Origin: Bin87 sp965219925
GTDB taxonomy: Bacteria > Chloroflexota > Dehalococcoidia > Lucifugimonadales > UBA3495
Length of the DNA stretch: 64,000 bases
Assembly (NCBI GenBank): GCA_965219925.1
Contig: OZ244795.1
Coordinates: 2,480,001 to 2,544,000 of the forward strand
Reading direction: 5' to 3'
How positions within the stretch are numbered: the stretch's first letter is position 1; each line of letters starts with the position of its first letter. Below the pieces are notes generated by a model, which saw only the letters and a list, made by a program, of their open reading frames with translations, was not told the origin of the DNA and searched no databases. Shown piece after piece: positions 1 through 8,270 of the stretch. The translations under genes and the position numbers were made by a program.

Positions 1-87
1 TTTGCGATTCAGAAACCCGGCACGCAGGAATACGGTTATTCCCTGGACGAGTTGGATGCCGTATTACGCCATGCTTACGGCGGCTAA
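1..87 (+). CDS. C-terminal end of an unidentified protein (partial)
   Basis: An open frame enters from the left edge and ends at a TAA at 85-87, giving 28 residues that finish in a Ser-Leu-Asp-Glu-Leu-Asp helix-like stretch and Tyr-Gly-Gly. Too little is present to assign a family. The palindromic element beginning at 102 lies just downstream and may end its transcript. Confidence 0.5.
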   Translation, partial: FAIQKPGTQEYGYSLDELDAVLRHAYGG

Positions 88-101
88 ACCGGCATGGTCG
101 G

Positions 102-282
102 CTCACGCGTACCCACTTTAATCTGTCATTGCGACCCCGTACTTGATACGGGGGTGGCAATCTCGTCGCCGTTGCAGTGGTGGTTTGCCGACGTGTGTTC
201 GACCTCAACGAGATTGCCACGTCGCTGCGCTCCTCGCAATGACAGTAGGCCAGTTTGGTTTGACAAAGTGGGTACGCGTAAG
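102..282. mobile_element. Palindromic MITE-like element, CTCACGCG type (copy 1)
   Basis: Outer arms read CTCACGCGTACCCACTTT on the left and AAAGTGGGTACGCGTAAG on the right. Inside lies the shared core, from TGTCATTGCGA (from 124) to CTCGCAATGACA (to 244). The flanks GCATGGTCGG (92-101) and GCCTAGTCGG (283-292) match at 8 of 10 positions, compatible with an aged 10-bp target duplication. It fills most of the 300-bp gap between genes; nothing else is seen there. Confidence 0.75.
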
Positions 283-386
283 GCCTAGTCGGAGATTGAC
301 GAACCCGACCGGCTGCGCTAGGCTTGGCAGCTACAGTCTTTGGCTGCCATCTACAAACAGATTACCAAACCCGGAGTTTGCGGCAC

Positions 387-944
387 ATGACCCAACAGCA
401 ATCCCCCCCGCCAGCGCTAACGCCCGAAGTGCAGGCAATGGTCGGCGTGAGCGGCGACATCGTAGAGTCCTGGGGCGTGATGGACGGTGAGTACATGCGG
501 CGATTTACGCAGGCGCTCATGGATCCCGATCCCCGTTATTGGGACGATGATTTTGCGAAGTCCACCCGTTTCGGCGAGCTGATTGCGCCGCCGATCATGG
601 TCAGTTACATGGCGAGCCGGATTCGTCCGGATCAGGGCGACCCCATCACGGCGGCTTTTGAAGAAAACCCTGAATCGGACGGCATCGGTTCAGTAGCCAG
701 GCCCGGCGAATTGCCGCCAGTGCCTACAAACCTGGTGCGCGTCCTGAACGCCGGCAACGAGATCGAGGTTTTTGCCTACCCCAGCATTGGGGACAAAATC
801 TTTTTCCAGAACCGGTATTCCGATATACGGGAGCGGTTGGGCCGAGACGGCACTCCGTTTCTCATTATTACCAGGGAGACGCGCTACTGGAATCAGGATG
901 ACGTGACCCTGTGCATCACCCGAGCTTCCACGATACGCCGCTAA
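387..944 (+). CDS. FAS1-like dehydratase (MaoC_dehydrat_N) domain protein
   Basis: The 185-residue product looks like a hot-dog-fold FAS1-like dehydratase, the N-terminal half of bipartite acyl-CoA/acyl-thioester hydratases. Typical features are an early Tyr-Met-Arg-Arg-Phe segment, the APPIM helix start, and a C-terminal run around GDKIFFQNRYSDIRER followed by a Thr-Arg-Glu-Thr-Arg-Tyr strand. The ATG at 387 is preferred over a longer frame from 324 because homology begins near here and GGAG lies about 10 bases upstream. It is followed 70 bp later by a MaoC-like gene, the usual partner, so the two probably form one heteromeric hydratase. The substrate is unknown. Confidence 0.8.
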   Translation: MTQQQSPPPALTPEVQAMVGVSGDIVESWGVMDGEYMRRFTQALMDPDPRYWDDDFAKSTRFGELIAPPIMVSYMASRIRPDQGDPITAAFEENPESDGIGSVARPGELPPVPTNLVRVLNAGNEIEVFAYPSIGDKIFFQNRYSDIRERLGRDGTPFLIITRETRYWNQDDVTLCITRASTIRR

Positions 945-1014
945 CCGGCACCACGGCCGGCCACAGCAATATGTTACTGCCTGAACGGCGCCATGCCCCA
1001 CTGGAGATATCAGT

Positions 1015-1578
1015 ATGAGTACCCCATTGGAAGAGTTACTCAACATGGAACCTGAGGACATCTGGCGGCGCAACGAGCGTCCGGATGCCGATGGCCTTCG
1101 CGATAGGCGTCAAATCTATTACGAAGACGTCAACGAGGGGGATGAACTCCCAAAATACGTTTACAAACCGACGCCCACACACCTGTTTCGATGGAGCGCA
1201 GCCATCGAAAACTTCCATCGGATCCACTACGATCTGGACTTCGGTCTGAACCATGACCGCAACCCCAGCATCCTGGTACACGGATCATGGAAACAAAGCG
1301 TTGTTCCCCAGTTCCTCAAAGACTGGACGCTGCCCAACGGTTGGCCGTGGAAAGCTCGGTTTGAACATCGGGCCATGTTGGTGCCCGGCGATGTCCTGAT
1401 CATGTGGGGCCGCGTGACCAGTAAGTACGAAAGTAACCGGATGGGATTCGTGGAGCTGGAAATCGGCATGAAAACACATGACGGCGTTGAGAGTATGCCC
1501 GGTACTGCCACCGTAGTCCTGCCGCTGCGAGACGGCCCACCCATCCCCTACCCATTTGTGCCCCCCAACGATGCGTAG
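1015..1578 (+). CDS. MaoC-like hot-dog dehydratase
   Basis: The 187-residue protein resembles the MaoC half of split FAS1-like/MaoC hydratases. A central hot-dog helix region (around FRWSAAIENFHRIHYD, residues 60-75) carries an Asn...His-x-x-His arrangement, followed by a VHGSW motif and a closing beta-rich segment with GDVLIMWGRV. Such proteins hydrate enoyl-CoA-type thioesters in the cytosol. A GGAG ribosome-binding site precedes the ATG. It probably forms a transcription unit with the FAS1-like gene upstream and the small gene downstream. The exact substrate cannot be read from sequence. Confidence 0.75.
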   Translation: MSTPLEELLNMEPEDIWRRNERPDADGLRDRRQIYYEDVNEGDELPKYVYKPTPTHLFRWSAAIENFHRIHYDLDFGLNHDRNPSILVHGSWKQSVVPQFLKDWTLPNGWPWKARFEHRAMLVPGDVLIMWGRVTSKYESNRMGFVELEIGMKTHDGVESMPGTATVVLPLRDGPPIPYPFVPPNDA

Positions 1579-1615
1579 CCCACGTCCTCATTGACACTCA
1601 CTGGAGTTTGAAAAC

Positions 1616-1885
1616 ATGGCTCGATTCATCGCCGTCCACAACGTTCCGGGAATCACCGAGGCTGATTTTCGTGACAAACTGGACGCCGTCCGCAAATGGC
1701 GTCCGGACCGACGCACCACCATCCTGAAGGTGTATGGCGACCTGGAAAGCGGCAAGCTCATATCCGAATGCGAAGCCGTCGAGCAGGCTCATTTCGAGGA
1801 CTGGCTGAATATGGTCGGTTGGCCGGCCGAATCCATCAATAAAGTGGATATCATTTGCCAGGTGGGCAGCTTTTGGAAACTGTGA
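1616..1885 (+). CDS. Small ferredoxin-like-fold protein of unknown function
   Basis: An 89-residue acidic protein starts MARFIAVHNVPGIT and ends VGSFWKL. The alternating strand/helix pattern and the start resemble small dimeric alpha/beta-barrel proteins of the DUF4242/DUF3303 kind, but I cannot place it firmly. A TGGAG stretch lies shortly upstream of the ATG. It follows the MaoC gene by 37 bp on the same strand and probably shares its transcript; a regulatory or accessory role in the same catabolic step would be a guess. Confidence 0.6.
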   Translation: MARFIAVHNVPGITEADFRDKLDAVRKWRPDRRTTILKVYGDLESGKLISECEAVEQAHFEDWLNMVGWPAESINKVDIICQVGSFWKL

Positions 1886-1914
1886 TGCGACCGCTCACCC
1901 GTTGAACTGATGCC

Positions 1915-1940
1915 GGCCAGGGACGTAAAAACCCCTGGCC
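1915..1940. terminator. Hairpin between convergent genes
   Basis: GGCCAGGG (1915-1922) and CCCTGGCC (1933-1940) form a perfect 8-bp stem with an A-rich loop in the gap between the small plus-strand gene and the minus-strand brkB gene. There is no clear U-tract, so a bidirectional terminator role is only suggested by position. Confidence 0.4.
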
Positions 1941-2024
1941 AACCTGTATCCGACGCCGTCGCAACGGCGGATCTTCACCTGCGCCCGGACACCATCGTAT
2001 CGACGCTGCGTTTGGTGGGAGCTC

Positions 2025-2990
2025 CTATTTGAGGAACCACCCAGGACCCGGTATGGGCCCATCGTTGTGGTAGATGGATTGGGAGTACGCCGAAATCGCG
2101 GCTCCGGCGACGAGGATCAAGGACGTTACGAACATCCAGATAAGGAATACCAGCAGGGATGCCAGTGGCCCGTATAGCGAGTGCGTCGGAGCAACGTAGC
2201 CAAGAAACAAGGCGAAAACATCGCTGACCAATGTAAAAGCGATTCCGGCCGAGCAGGCCGCAAGTGTGGCCCATCGCCACATCACTCGGCGTTCCGGAAC
2301 ATATCGGTAAATCATCAAAAACGCTGCCGACGATACCATCCAGGCCAAAGCGTTCGACCACCAGATTTGTGCCCCCGGCCGACCAGCAAATTCATACAGG
2401 TGCAACTCGCGAAGCAATCTTGGCAGCAGATCCTGCGTCATCAAATAGATCAATACGCTGGAAACCAGCAGCGCAAACGCCGTACCGCTCAGGTACAAAA
2501 ATTCGCGCGTCTTGGCGAAAACCCCCACCTGCGTCGGTTCGATGCCCCACATGCGGTTGACCACCACTCCTACTGAGCCGAACAGCTTGTACGAACCCCA
2601 TGTCAATCCAATGAGCGCGAGCGCCGCGGCGACCCCGGCGCTGGCCGGATCCTGGGCAGCGGCCACCAATCTGAGGTCGATGCCGGCCGGCAGCAATCCG
2701 GCGGTTAACTTCAAATACCAGTCTTCCGACCGAGCCGTCCCCAAAACGGCGCCAAAGACTTGCAGAATTCCAACGGAAATTGGAATCACAAATACGAGGC
2801 CGTAATAGGCAACTCCGGCGGTGAGCTGTTGAGCGTCGTTTCGAGTAACCGCGGCCAGAGTGGCCAATACAACGCGCAGTGGTCGCCACCGGACCGCCGC
2901 TTGCTCAATCGTCAGACCGGATTTGGCCAACAACGGGATTGCGGTTAACGTCTTTGCGACGCGTCCCAGGATTTGCTGCACCGATATCAT
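2025..2990 (-). CDS. YihY/virulence factor BrkB family membrane protein
   Basis: The 321-residue integral membrane protein belongs to the YihY/BrkB family: about six transmembrane helices, the early signature TAGVAYYGLVFVIPIS, and the central GLTWGSYKLFGSVGVVVNRMW segment. Family members are often mis-called ribonuclease BN; their molecular role is uncertain. An upstream in-frame start at 3068 exists, but the ATG at 2990 overlaps the lepB stop in an ATGA junction, which is the likelier coupled start. It closes the lepB-brkB unit. Confidence 0.88.
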   Translation of the reverse strand: MISVQQILGRVAKTLTAIPLLAKSGLTIEQAAVRWRPLRVVLATLAAVTRNDAQQLTAGVAYYGLVFVIPISVGILQVFGAVLGTARSEDWYLKLTAGLLPAGIDLRLVAAAQDPASAGVAAALALIGLTWGSYKLFGSVGVVVNRMWGIEPTQVGVFAKTREFLYLSGTAFALLVSSVLIYLMTQDLLPRLLRELHLYEFAGRPGAQIWWSNALAWMVSSAAFLMIYRYVPERRVMWRWATLAACSAGIAFTLVSDVFALFLGYVAPTHSLYGPLASLLVFLIWMFVTSLILVAGAAISAYSQSIYHNDGPIPGPGWFLK

Positions 2991-3580
2991 GGCGCGTGTA
3001 GATGCCGTTTCGGTTGAGTGGAGTCCATCCTGGCGGGTCGAAGGGAGCCCGGAGGCCATTTCAGCCACACGGCGCCCAGAATCAATCGGATTGAAACCGG
3101 CCCGTACCGGCGGCTATCCAGGCTGTCGGACCGATTATCCCCCATCACAAAGTATTCGTTTTCGCCGCAGATCCATTGCGACGCCCATGCTGTAGGACCC
3201 TGATTCCCGGCATCCACATACGACTCCGGCGCAAGGACATCATCAATGAACACGGTGTTGGACTGGTCGATTCGGACATGCTCTCTCGGCATTCCGACCA
3301 CACGTTTGATGTCGAACCGGGGATCGTGTTCCGGTGGCCTCAGCACCACCACCGCGCCTCGGGAGATGTAACCAATCCGCAACGCCATCGGGATTACATG
3401 AACCCGGTCTCCGGAGCGCAAGCATGGAGCCATACTAGCCCCGCTCACCACAAAATGAGAGCGGAACACGAACTCAAAAACGCCGCCTGCGATACGTCGC
3501 GCACGGTTGAACATATGGAAATTGTATCGCAACGTCGTGGCCGGCGGCACCACAATACCGGTCAGGTAAACGTGATTCAC
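2987..3580 (-). CDS. lepB: Signal peptidase I (S26 family)
   Basis: A leader peptidase that cleaves signal peptides at the outer face of the membrane. The catalytic serine motif SGASMAP (Ser about 49) and catalytic lysine motif IKRVVGMP (Lys about 92) are present, followed by box E, GDNRSDSLDSR. Unlike most LepB proteins there is no clear N-terminal transmembrane helix; only a short amphipathic stretch precedes the serine, so membrane attachment is unclear. The GTG at 3580 has no good ribosome-binding site; an ATG at 3514 (22 residues later) is an equally plausible start. It overlaps brkB by 4 bp. Confidence 0.85.
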   Translation of the reverse strand: MNHVYLTGIVVPPATTLRYNFHMFNRARRIAGGVFEFVFRSHFVVSGASMAPCLRSGDRVHVIPMALRIGYISRGAVVVLRPPEHDPRFDIKRVVGMPREHVRIDQSNTVFIDDVLAPESYVDAGNQGPTAWASQWICGENEYFVMGDNRSDSLDSRRYGPVSIRLILGAVWLKWPPGSLRPARMDSTQPKRHLHAP

Positions 3581-3686
3581 CGCGGCTCAATAGTGGCGAA
3601 CGAATCAACGGAGGAGAACTTGCTACAGGCGATCCCGACACCGGATTCACGTCCGCAGGCGAGCGCAATATCATCGACGGAATACC

Positions 3687-3831
3687 CAGGGCCTTTCGGT
3701 TTTCCTCATGTCATTGCGAGCGCAGCGTGGTAATCTCGTCGCCGTAGCAATGGTGATTTGCCGACGTGTGTTCAACCTCAACGAGATTGCCACGTCGCTA
3801 CGCTCCTCGCAATGACAACCGAATGACCCTG
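3687..3831. mobile_element. Palindromic MITE-like element, CAGGG type (copy 2)
   Basis: A 145-bp element begins CAGGGCCTTTCGG and ends ACCGAATGACCCTG, enclosing the common TGTCATTGCGAG core (3709-3817). It is the reverse-orientation twin of the 145-bp element at 8271-8415: each arm here matches the opposite arm there. Flanks CGGAATACC (3678-3686) and CGGGATACC (3832-3840) match at 8 of 9 positions, suggesting a 9-bp target duplication. Confidence 0.75.
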
Positions 3832-3853
3832 CGGGATACCAACAAATCATTGC

Positions 3854-3870
3854 ACAATTTCAAAAATTGT
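3854..3870. promoter_or_regulatory. Palindromic site upstream of the ytxH promoter
   Basis: ACAATTTCAAAAATTGT is a 7+7 perfect dyad with a three-base spacer, ending 23 bases before the -35 hexamer of the ytxH promoter. Position and symmetry fit a regulator-binding site, but no regulator is identified. Confidence 0.4.
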
Positions 3871-3893
3871 TAAAACGTTATGACTACCCTATA

Positions 3894-3922
3894 TTGACAT
3901 ACGTGCTACTCTTCATTATACT
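3894..3922 (+). promoter_or_regulatory. Near-consensus sigma-70 promoter for the ytxH cluster
   Basis: TTGACA (3894-3899) and TATACT (3917-3922) are separated by exactly 17 bases in the AT-rich gap before the first YtxH gene. The expected start near 3929 would give an 87-base leader. This is the strongest promoter-like sequence seen in the window. Confidence 0.75.
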
Positions 3923-4015
3923 ATCAGATATACTGAATCGGAACGCACAATAACTTATGCGGTTCGGGGCCAGTATAGTAATATTCTTACGAGTCTTAAA
4001 TCATGGAGGCATATC

Positions 4016-4225
4016 ATGAATCAAGCACAACAGAACATCGCTCTTCTCGCTTCGGGACTGGCTCTGGGAGTAATCGCCGGAATTCTGCTGGCGCCACAGA
4101 GCGGGCGAGACACCAGGGAAGAATTGCGCCAACGCGCTGTCAACGCCAGCAGCGTCGGCAGAGACTATCTGCAGCGGATACGCAGTCGGGGCGCCGACGA
4201 TGTCGCCGAAGTGACCGAGGGTTAG
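4016..4225 (+). CDS. YtxH domain small membrane protein (first of three)
   Basis: The 69-residue protein has one N-terminal hydrophobic helix (GLALGVIAGILLAP) running into the QSGRDTREEL motif typical of YtxH-like general-stress/envelope proteins, then a basic helical tail. Such proteins are membrane-anchored; their function is poorly defined. GGAGG precedes the ATG. It is the first of three tandem paralogs behind the promoter at 3894-3922 and before the terminator at 4884-4914. Confidence 0.85.
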   Translation: MNQAQQNIALLASGLALGVIAGILLAPQSGRDTREELRQRAVNASSVGRDYLQRIRSRGADDVAEVTEG

Positions 4226-4289
4226 AACGGGCGTCGCCGGTTTATTTGGCGCCCCGATATAAAACAAGCCCTGATACCGGAGGCACAAG

Positions 4290-4526
4290 ATGAAACGCAA
4301 CAAACAAATGACGCTGGGGGTGTTGTCCGCCGGCTTGGCCATTGGACTGGCAGCAGGCATCCTGCTCGCGCCCAAGAGCGGCAAAGAAGCCCGCACCGAC
4401 GTGGCTAAACGCGCCGGGGGCGCTTGGAACAAAGCCAACGGTTACTGGCGGTTTTTGCGCCGTCGCGGGAAATCCGAACCCGAGGTGATGCCACATGACG
4501 AGCAGGTAACGGTCGGTCGGGATTAG
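4290..4526 (+). CDS. YtxH domain small membrane protein (second of three)
   Basis: The 78-residue protein repeats the pattern of its neighbours: short basic start, hydrophobic helix (GLAIGLAAGILLAP), KSGKEAR motif and a basic C-terminal tail ending in an acidic stretch. GGAGG lies about six bases before the ATG. The 64-bp gap to the first copy contains no obvious terminator, so co-transcription is likely. The gene looks like part of a local duplication series; whether the three copies form hetero-oligomers is unknown. Confidence 0.85.
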   Translation: MKRNKQMTLGVLSAGLAIGLAAGILLAPKSGKEARTDVAKRAGGAWNKANGYWRFLRRRGKSEPEVMPHDEQVTVGRD

Positions 4527-4598
4527 CCGGCCGGCCACGCGTTTTACGAATTGGACACAAGCCCCATTTTCGGGGATTGAGGTAAAAGGGAGGTCACA

Positions 4599-4835
4599 TT
4601 GACCGAAAACGCAAAACGTAGCCTGAGCCTGCTTGCTGTGTCCACAGTGGTAGGGGTCGCTGCTGGCTTCCTGGTCGCGCCCCAGTCCGGTCGGGAATCG
4701 CGTAGCTCCATGAAACGTGGCATAGAAAAAGCCTATAGGGTGATGTCATCGATCAGGAAAGCGCCCGCCGCCACGGCGTCCAACGATTCGCTGGCCCGAT
4801 ACGTCGAGACCCCCGGTCCTTACCCGCATAGTTAG
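4599..4835 (+). CDS. YtxH-like small membrane protein (third of three)
   Basis: The 78-residue product starts at a TTG (4599) placed correctly after GGGAGG; no ATG fits upstream. It has the same architecture: hydrophobic helix (VSTVVGVAAGFLVAP), QSGRESR motif, then a divergent Ala/Ser-rich tail. It is the most diverged of the three copies and the last gene before the strong hairpin terminator at 4884-4914. Confidence 0.8.
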   Translation: MTENAKRSLSLLAVSTVVGVAAGFLVAPQSGRESRSSMKRGIEKAYRVMSSIRKAPAATASNDSLARYVETPGPYPHS

Positions 4836-4883
4836 GTCAAGTCAACGCAGGCGACACGCTGTTAGCACGTAATGGCAAAAGTG

Positions 4884-4914
4884 AGACCGGCCCCTGAGTG
4901 GGCCGGTCTTATTA
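4884..4914 (+). terminator. Intrinsic terminator of the ytxH cluster
   Basis: AGACCGGCCC and GGGCCGGTCT form a perfect 10-bp stem with a six-base loop, followed by TATTAATT. It lies in the gap between the third ytxH gene and the convergent pheA gene and could serve both. Confidence 0.8.
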
Positions 4915-4936
4915 ATTGGGGCGTTCCGGCGCGGGT

Positions 4937-5773
4937 TCAATCGTGTTGAGGTTCCCACGTCGGGTAGGAACCAAAGATCTTCAACATGTCCACCCTTTGC
5001 CTCAGACCCTCCAAAGCGGCCGCTACGTCCGTTTCCTGGCGGTGGCCATCGCAGTCGATCAGGAAAATGTAACGCCCCAGCGCCTGTTTGGTGGGACGGC
5101 TTTCTATTTTAACCAGGTTAATATTTCGTTGGGCAAACTCTCCGATGCAATGGTACAAGCTTCCAGGTCGATCAACGGTAAACGAGAAACAGATTGATGT
5201 CCGGTCATGTCCGGTCATGGCGTGATCAGTGCGAGCCAACACGGCGAACCTGGTCTGATTAATCGGATTGTCCTGAATGCCACGATCCAGCACCTGGACG
5301 TCGTACAGTTCTGTAGCCCGTTGCGGACAGATGGCCGCTGCGGGTACGGGGCTGCCCTGCATGTCAGCCACGGCAGCAGCAGTGCTCAGAGAAGCCTCGT
5401 TTTGCGCCAATGGGAATCTGGATTCCAGATAAGTGCGGCACTGCGCCAACGCCTGCGGGTGCGAAAATATGACACGGACCTGATCCGCTTCCACACCTGG
5501 CGGCGCAACGAGAAAGTGATCAATCGGTATCACTACTTCATTCCGAATGGATAATCCGGTTTGAGTGATAAGCAAGTCCTGAGTAAATGTAACCGAACCC
5601 TCCAGGCTGTTTTCTATGGGCACTACTCCGGCATCCAGATCACCGTTGGCTACGCCAGCGCCCACCGCATTGATAGTCGGCAACGGCGTGAACTCAGCGT
5701 CCGGGGCATATAGCAGGGCTGCCTGCTCGGTGTAAGTCCCTGCCGGCCCCAAATACCCGATGCGCTCACCCAT
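4937..5773 (-). CDS. pheA: Prephenate dehydratase
   Basis: The 278-residue enzyme converts prephenate to phenylpyruvate in phenylalanine synthesis. The catalytic domain runs from GYLGPAGTYTEQAA through VVPIENSLEGSV to the NQTRFAVL motif with the essential Thr-Arg-Phe. A C-terminal ACT domain follows (GSLYHCIGEFAQRNINL, then ESRPTK), whose ESRP element binds phenylalanine for feedback inhibition. It is monofunctional, with no chorismate mutase domain. AAGGA lies before the ATG. No aromatic-pathway neighbours are adjacent; trpE/trpG lie about 38 kb away. Confidence 0.95.
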   Translation of the reverse strand: MGERIGYLGPAGTYTEQAALLYAPDAEFTPLPTINAVGAGVANGDLDAGVVPIENSLEGSVTFTQDLLITQTGLSIRNEVVIPIDHFLVAPPGVEADQVRVIFSHPQALAQCRTYLESRFPLAQNEASLSTAAAVADMQGSPVPAAAICPQRATELYDVQVLDRGIQDNPINQTRFAVLARTDHAMTGHDRTSICFSFTVDRPGSLYHCIGEFAQRNINLVKIESRPTKQALGRYIFLIDCDGHRQETDVAAALEGLRQRVDMLKIFGSYPTWEPQHD

Positions 5774-5941
5774 CTTCTATCCTTTTTGGCATCCAGTGCC
5801 CTGACCACCGAAACCGCGTGGCCTGCAGCGCGCGGACCAGTCGATAAGAATCAGGAGAATTATATCCGCCGCCGCAACGCAAGGGCAACGAAACCTGTCT
5901 CCCGTTCGCTGAACTACACTCAGACGCAGCGCACCGTGGGG

Positions 5942-6598
5942 CTACCGTCTGAAGACCCGCTCAATGTCTTCATGATTTCCCACCACGAACAATACGTCAC
6001 CATCGCCGATGGTTTCATCGTCGCCGGGATTGATTATGTACTCGGCGCCTCGACGCAGAATGAGCACCGAAACCCGGCGGCGCGACTCTGACGTCAATCC
6101 CAACTCCCTGAGCCGATGCCCCCGCATTCGGTCGGGCGGTCGCAGCTTGTGCACGCCCGCAGAATCCGTAAGGTCCATATACTCAATGGTGTTCGGCGTC
6201 AGGTCCAAGCTGGCGGTGCGAACTGCGGCATCTTCCTCTGGAAATACAATCTTGTCGGCGCCAACGCGGTGCAGAATCTCGGCATGCTGAGTGTCGGTCG
6301 CGCGGGCAATCACGAAGGGCAGCCCCATGGTTTTGAGCAGCATGGTTGAGATGATGCTGGATTGCAGCTGGCTACCGAGGGCAACCACCGCCACGTCCAT
6401 CTCACCGACACCCAGATCGCGCAGGGCAATTTCATTGGTGCCATCCGCTTCGACGGCGTAGGTCACCTGGCCCAGCAACGACTGGACTTTTAGCTCGTCG
6501 CTATCGATGGCCAACACTTCGTGCTGTCGCTGAAACAGAGTGCTCGCAAGTTTGGTCCCAAAGCGACCCAGACCGATTACGCATATAGTTTTTGGCAT
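5942..6598 (-). CDS. trkA: TrkA-type potassium uptake regulatory subunit (RCK)
   Basis: The 218-residue cytosolic gating subunit has an RCK_N Rossmann domain (CVIGLGRFGTKLA, with Asp at the end of strand 2 in LAIDSDE) and an RCK_C domain after about residue 140. It binds NAD(H) or adenine nucleotides and controls TrkH/KtrB. The ATG at 6598 is chosen over an upstream in-frame start because the Rossmann strand begins there, and GGGTGA, which contains the trkH stop, provides a ribosome-binding site 7 bases before it. Translational coupling with trkH is expected. Confidence 0.93.
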   Translation of the reverse strand: MPKTICVIGLGRFGTKLASTLFQRQHEVLAIDSDELKVQSLLGQVTYAVEADGTNEIALRDLGVGEMDVAVVALGSQLQSSIISTMLLKTMGLPFVIARATDTQHAEILHRVGADKIVFPEEDAAVRTASLDLTPNTIEYMDLTDSAGVHKLRPPDRMRGHRLRELGLTSESRRRVSVLILRRGAEYIINPGDDETIGDGDVLFVVGNHEDIERVFRR

Positions 6599-6605
6599 AA
6601 TTGTT

Positions 6606-8066
6606 TCACCCAATTCTAACGGGTTCTTCCGGGTAGCGATAGGACGTGTCTTCACGCGGCGCCAGCAGCATTATCAAAGTCAATGGCCCTATCCGCCCGA
6701 CCAGCATGGTAATCATGAAAATAATTGAGCCGGCGAGGCTGAGTTGAGCCGACGCACCACCAGACATGCCGTTGGTCCCAAACGCCGAGATGGTTTCAAA
6801 CATCAGGGCAACGAACGGGATGTTCGGGTCGGTGTAGGTCAATATCGGTATCACCAAGGCCAGAAACAGGATGCCCAGCAGGGCGACCAGCAAAGCGCGG
6901 GCCACCAGAGCCGGGCCAATTTCGCGTCGGAAAATCTCGGTTTGAGCATGGCGCAGGGCCGACGAGCGGGCGGCAATCAGGATCACCGCCACCGTGTTGA
7001 CCTTGATACCACCTGCCACCGAGGCGGTGGAACCCCCAACGAACATCAAACCACTGTAGACCAGTTGGGTAAAGTGTACCGTTGCGCTCCAGTCCAGCGC
7101 GGCAAAACCGGCGGTTCTCCCGCTAACGCCGTGAAATATCGAAGACCCCACTTTTCCCAGAAAAGAATTGGCGGCGAGGACGCCATTCCATTCTCCAAAG
7201 AGGAAAACCAGGGCGCTGAACGCGTATAAAGTTGTCGTGAATATCAACACCAACTTGGTGTCCAGCGACAACCGGTGGAAATTGAAAGGCAGCCAACCGG
7301 CCCAACCGTGAAAAGTCAGGTTCGTGCGCCAGTTTCGGCGTATGTCCGCGATCAGCGGCCATCCGACCGCACCCAGTATGATCAGTGGCGTTATGACACC
7401 CATTAGATAGGGATACGATCCCAGAGTGTCGGCGTTGTTCCCTGATGGGGGGCTGGGCAGGATCGACAATCCGGCATTGTTCAGCGCCGAAACCGAAAGG
7501 AACAGGGATTGCCAGGCTGCCTCCTCGATTGAAAACCCGGCGATTGTTCTCATTCGCAAAAACAGCAGCACAGCTCCTACCGCATATCCGATAAAAAACG
7601 CCACCACGATATTGCTGGCCACACGCCCGATGTTTTGGGAATAGCCGGAACCGACGGTGTCCTGATAAACATCTTCCTCCACTGCGGTAGCCCGGCGGCC
7701 GACTATGGCTATGAGAACCGTGGCAGCCGTGATGAACTCCAGGCCACCCAGCAACATGAGGAAAAATATGATGACCTGGCCGAATAACGACCAATACACC
7801 TGGGTGTCAACTAAAACCAGTCCCGTAACCGTGGAAGCCGAGACGGCGGTAAAAAAAGCCACCTGCAAGCTGGCTCCGGGTCCATCCGCAACCGCCCAGG
7901 GCAGATAGAGGAGCGCCCCACCCACCAGGTTAATGAGTACAAACGCTCCCAGCAGAATGATGGGGGTTGAGGACCAGCGACGCGGCGGCACGCGCCGGCG
8001 GACCGGCACACGCACTGCGTGTACTTCCCGCAGGAAAGACGGTTGCGATGGCAAGTCAGTCGACAA
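6606..8066 (-). CDS. trkH: TrkH/KtrB family potassium uptake channel subunit
   Basis: The 486-residue membrane protein contains the four pore-loop repeats of the Trk/Ktr superfamily. Filter glycines appear in STVTGL, ALNNAGLS, SGRTAGFAA and SAFGTNGMSGG. A basic 40-residue cytosolic N-terminus precedes the first helix. It moves K+ (often Na+-coupled) across the cytoplasmic membrane under control of the downstream trkA product, seven bases away. The two genes form a clear operon. Confidence 0.93.
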   Translation of the reverse strand: MSTDLPSQPSFLREVHAVRVPVRRRVPPRRWSSTPIILLGAFVLINLVGGALLYLPWAVADGPGASLQVAFFTAVSASTVTGLVLVDTQVYWSLFGQVIIFFLMLLGGLEFITAATVLIAIVGRRATAVEEDVYQDTVGSGYSQNIGRVASNIVVAFFIGYAVGAVLLFLRMRTIAGFSIEEAAWQSLFLSVSALNNAGLSILPSPPSGNNADTLGSYPYLMGVITPLIILGAVGWPLIADIRRNWRTNLTFHGWAGWLPFNFHRLSLDTKLVLIFTTTLYAFSALVFLFGEWNGVLAANSFLGKVGSSIFHGVSGRTAGFAALDWSATVHFTQLVYSGLMFVGGSTASVAGGIKVNTVAVILIAARSSALRHAQTEIFRREIGPALVARALLVALLGILFLALVIPILTYTDPNIPFVALMFETISAFGTNGMSGGASAQLSLAGSIIFMITMLVGRIGPLTLIMLLAPREDTSYRYPEEPVRIG

Positions 8067-8270
8067 TTGATGCCGCGTTTAGAACCGGAGCGCCGGTTGG
8101 GAGCGGACGTCGAATGTAAAGCTCACTGGCCGGCGCGGCGCAATCAGGAAGGTAGTTAGTTCTGGCCATCAGTAGGGACCATGCACGACTTTCGGCAAGA
8201 TTTTATGTTCACCCGCTGAAATATGTCAACTAAACTCTTACCTCGGATGCGTCAACGTTTTGGGCGGCCG

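Noticed and set aside
102..282. Palindromic elements as CRISPR repeats
   Set aside because: They are dispersed singly, with no regular spacers and no cas genes.
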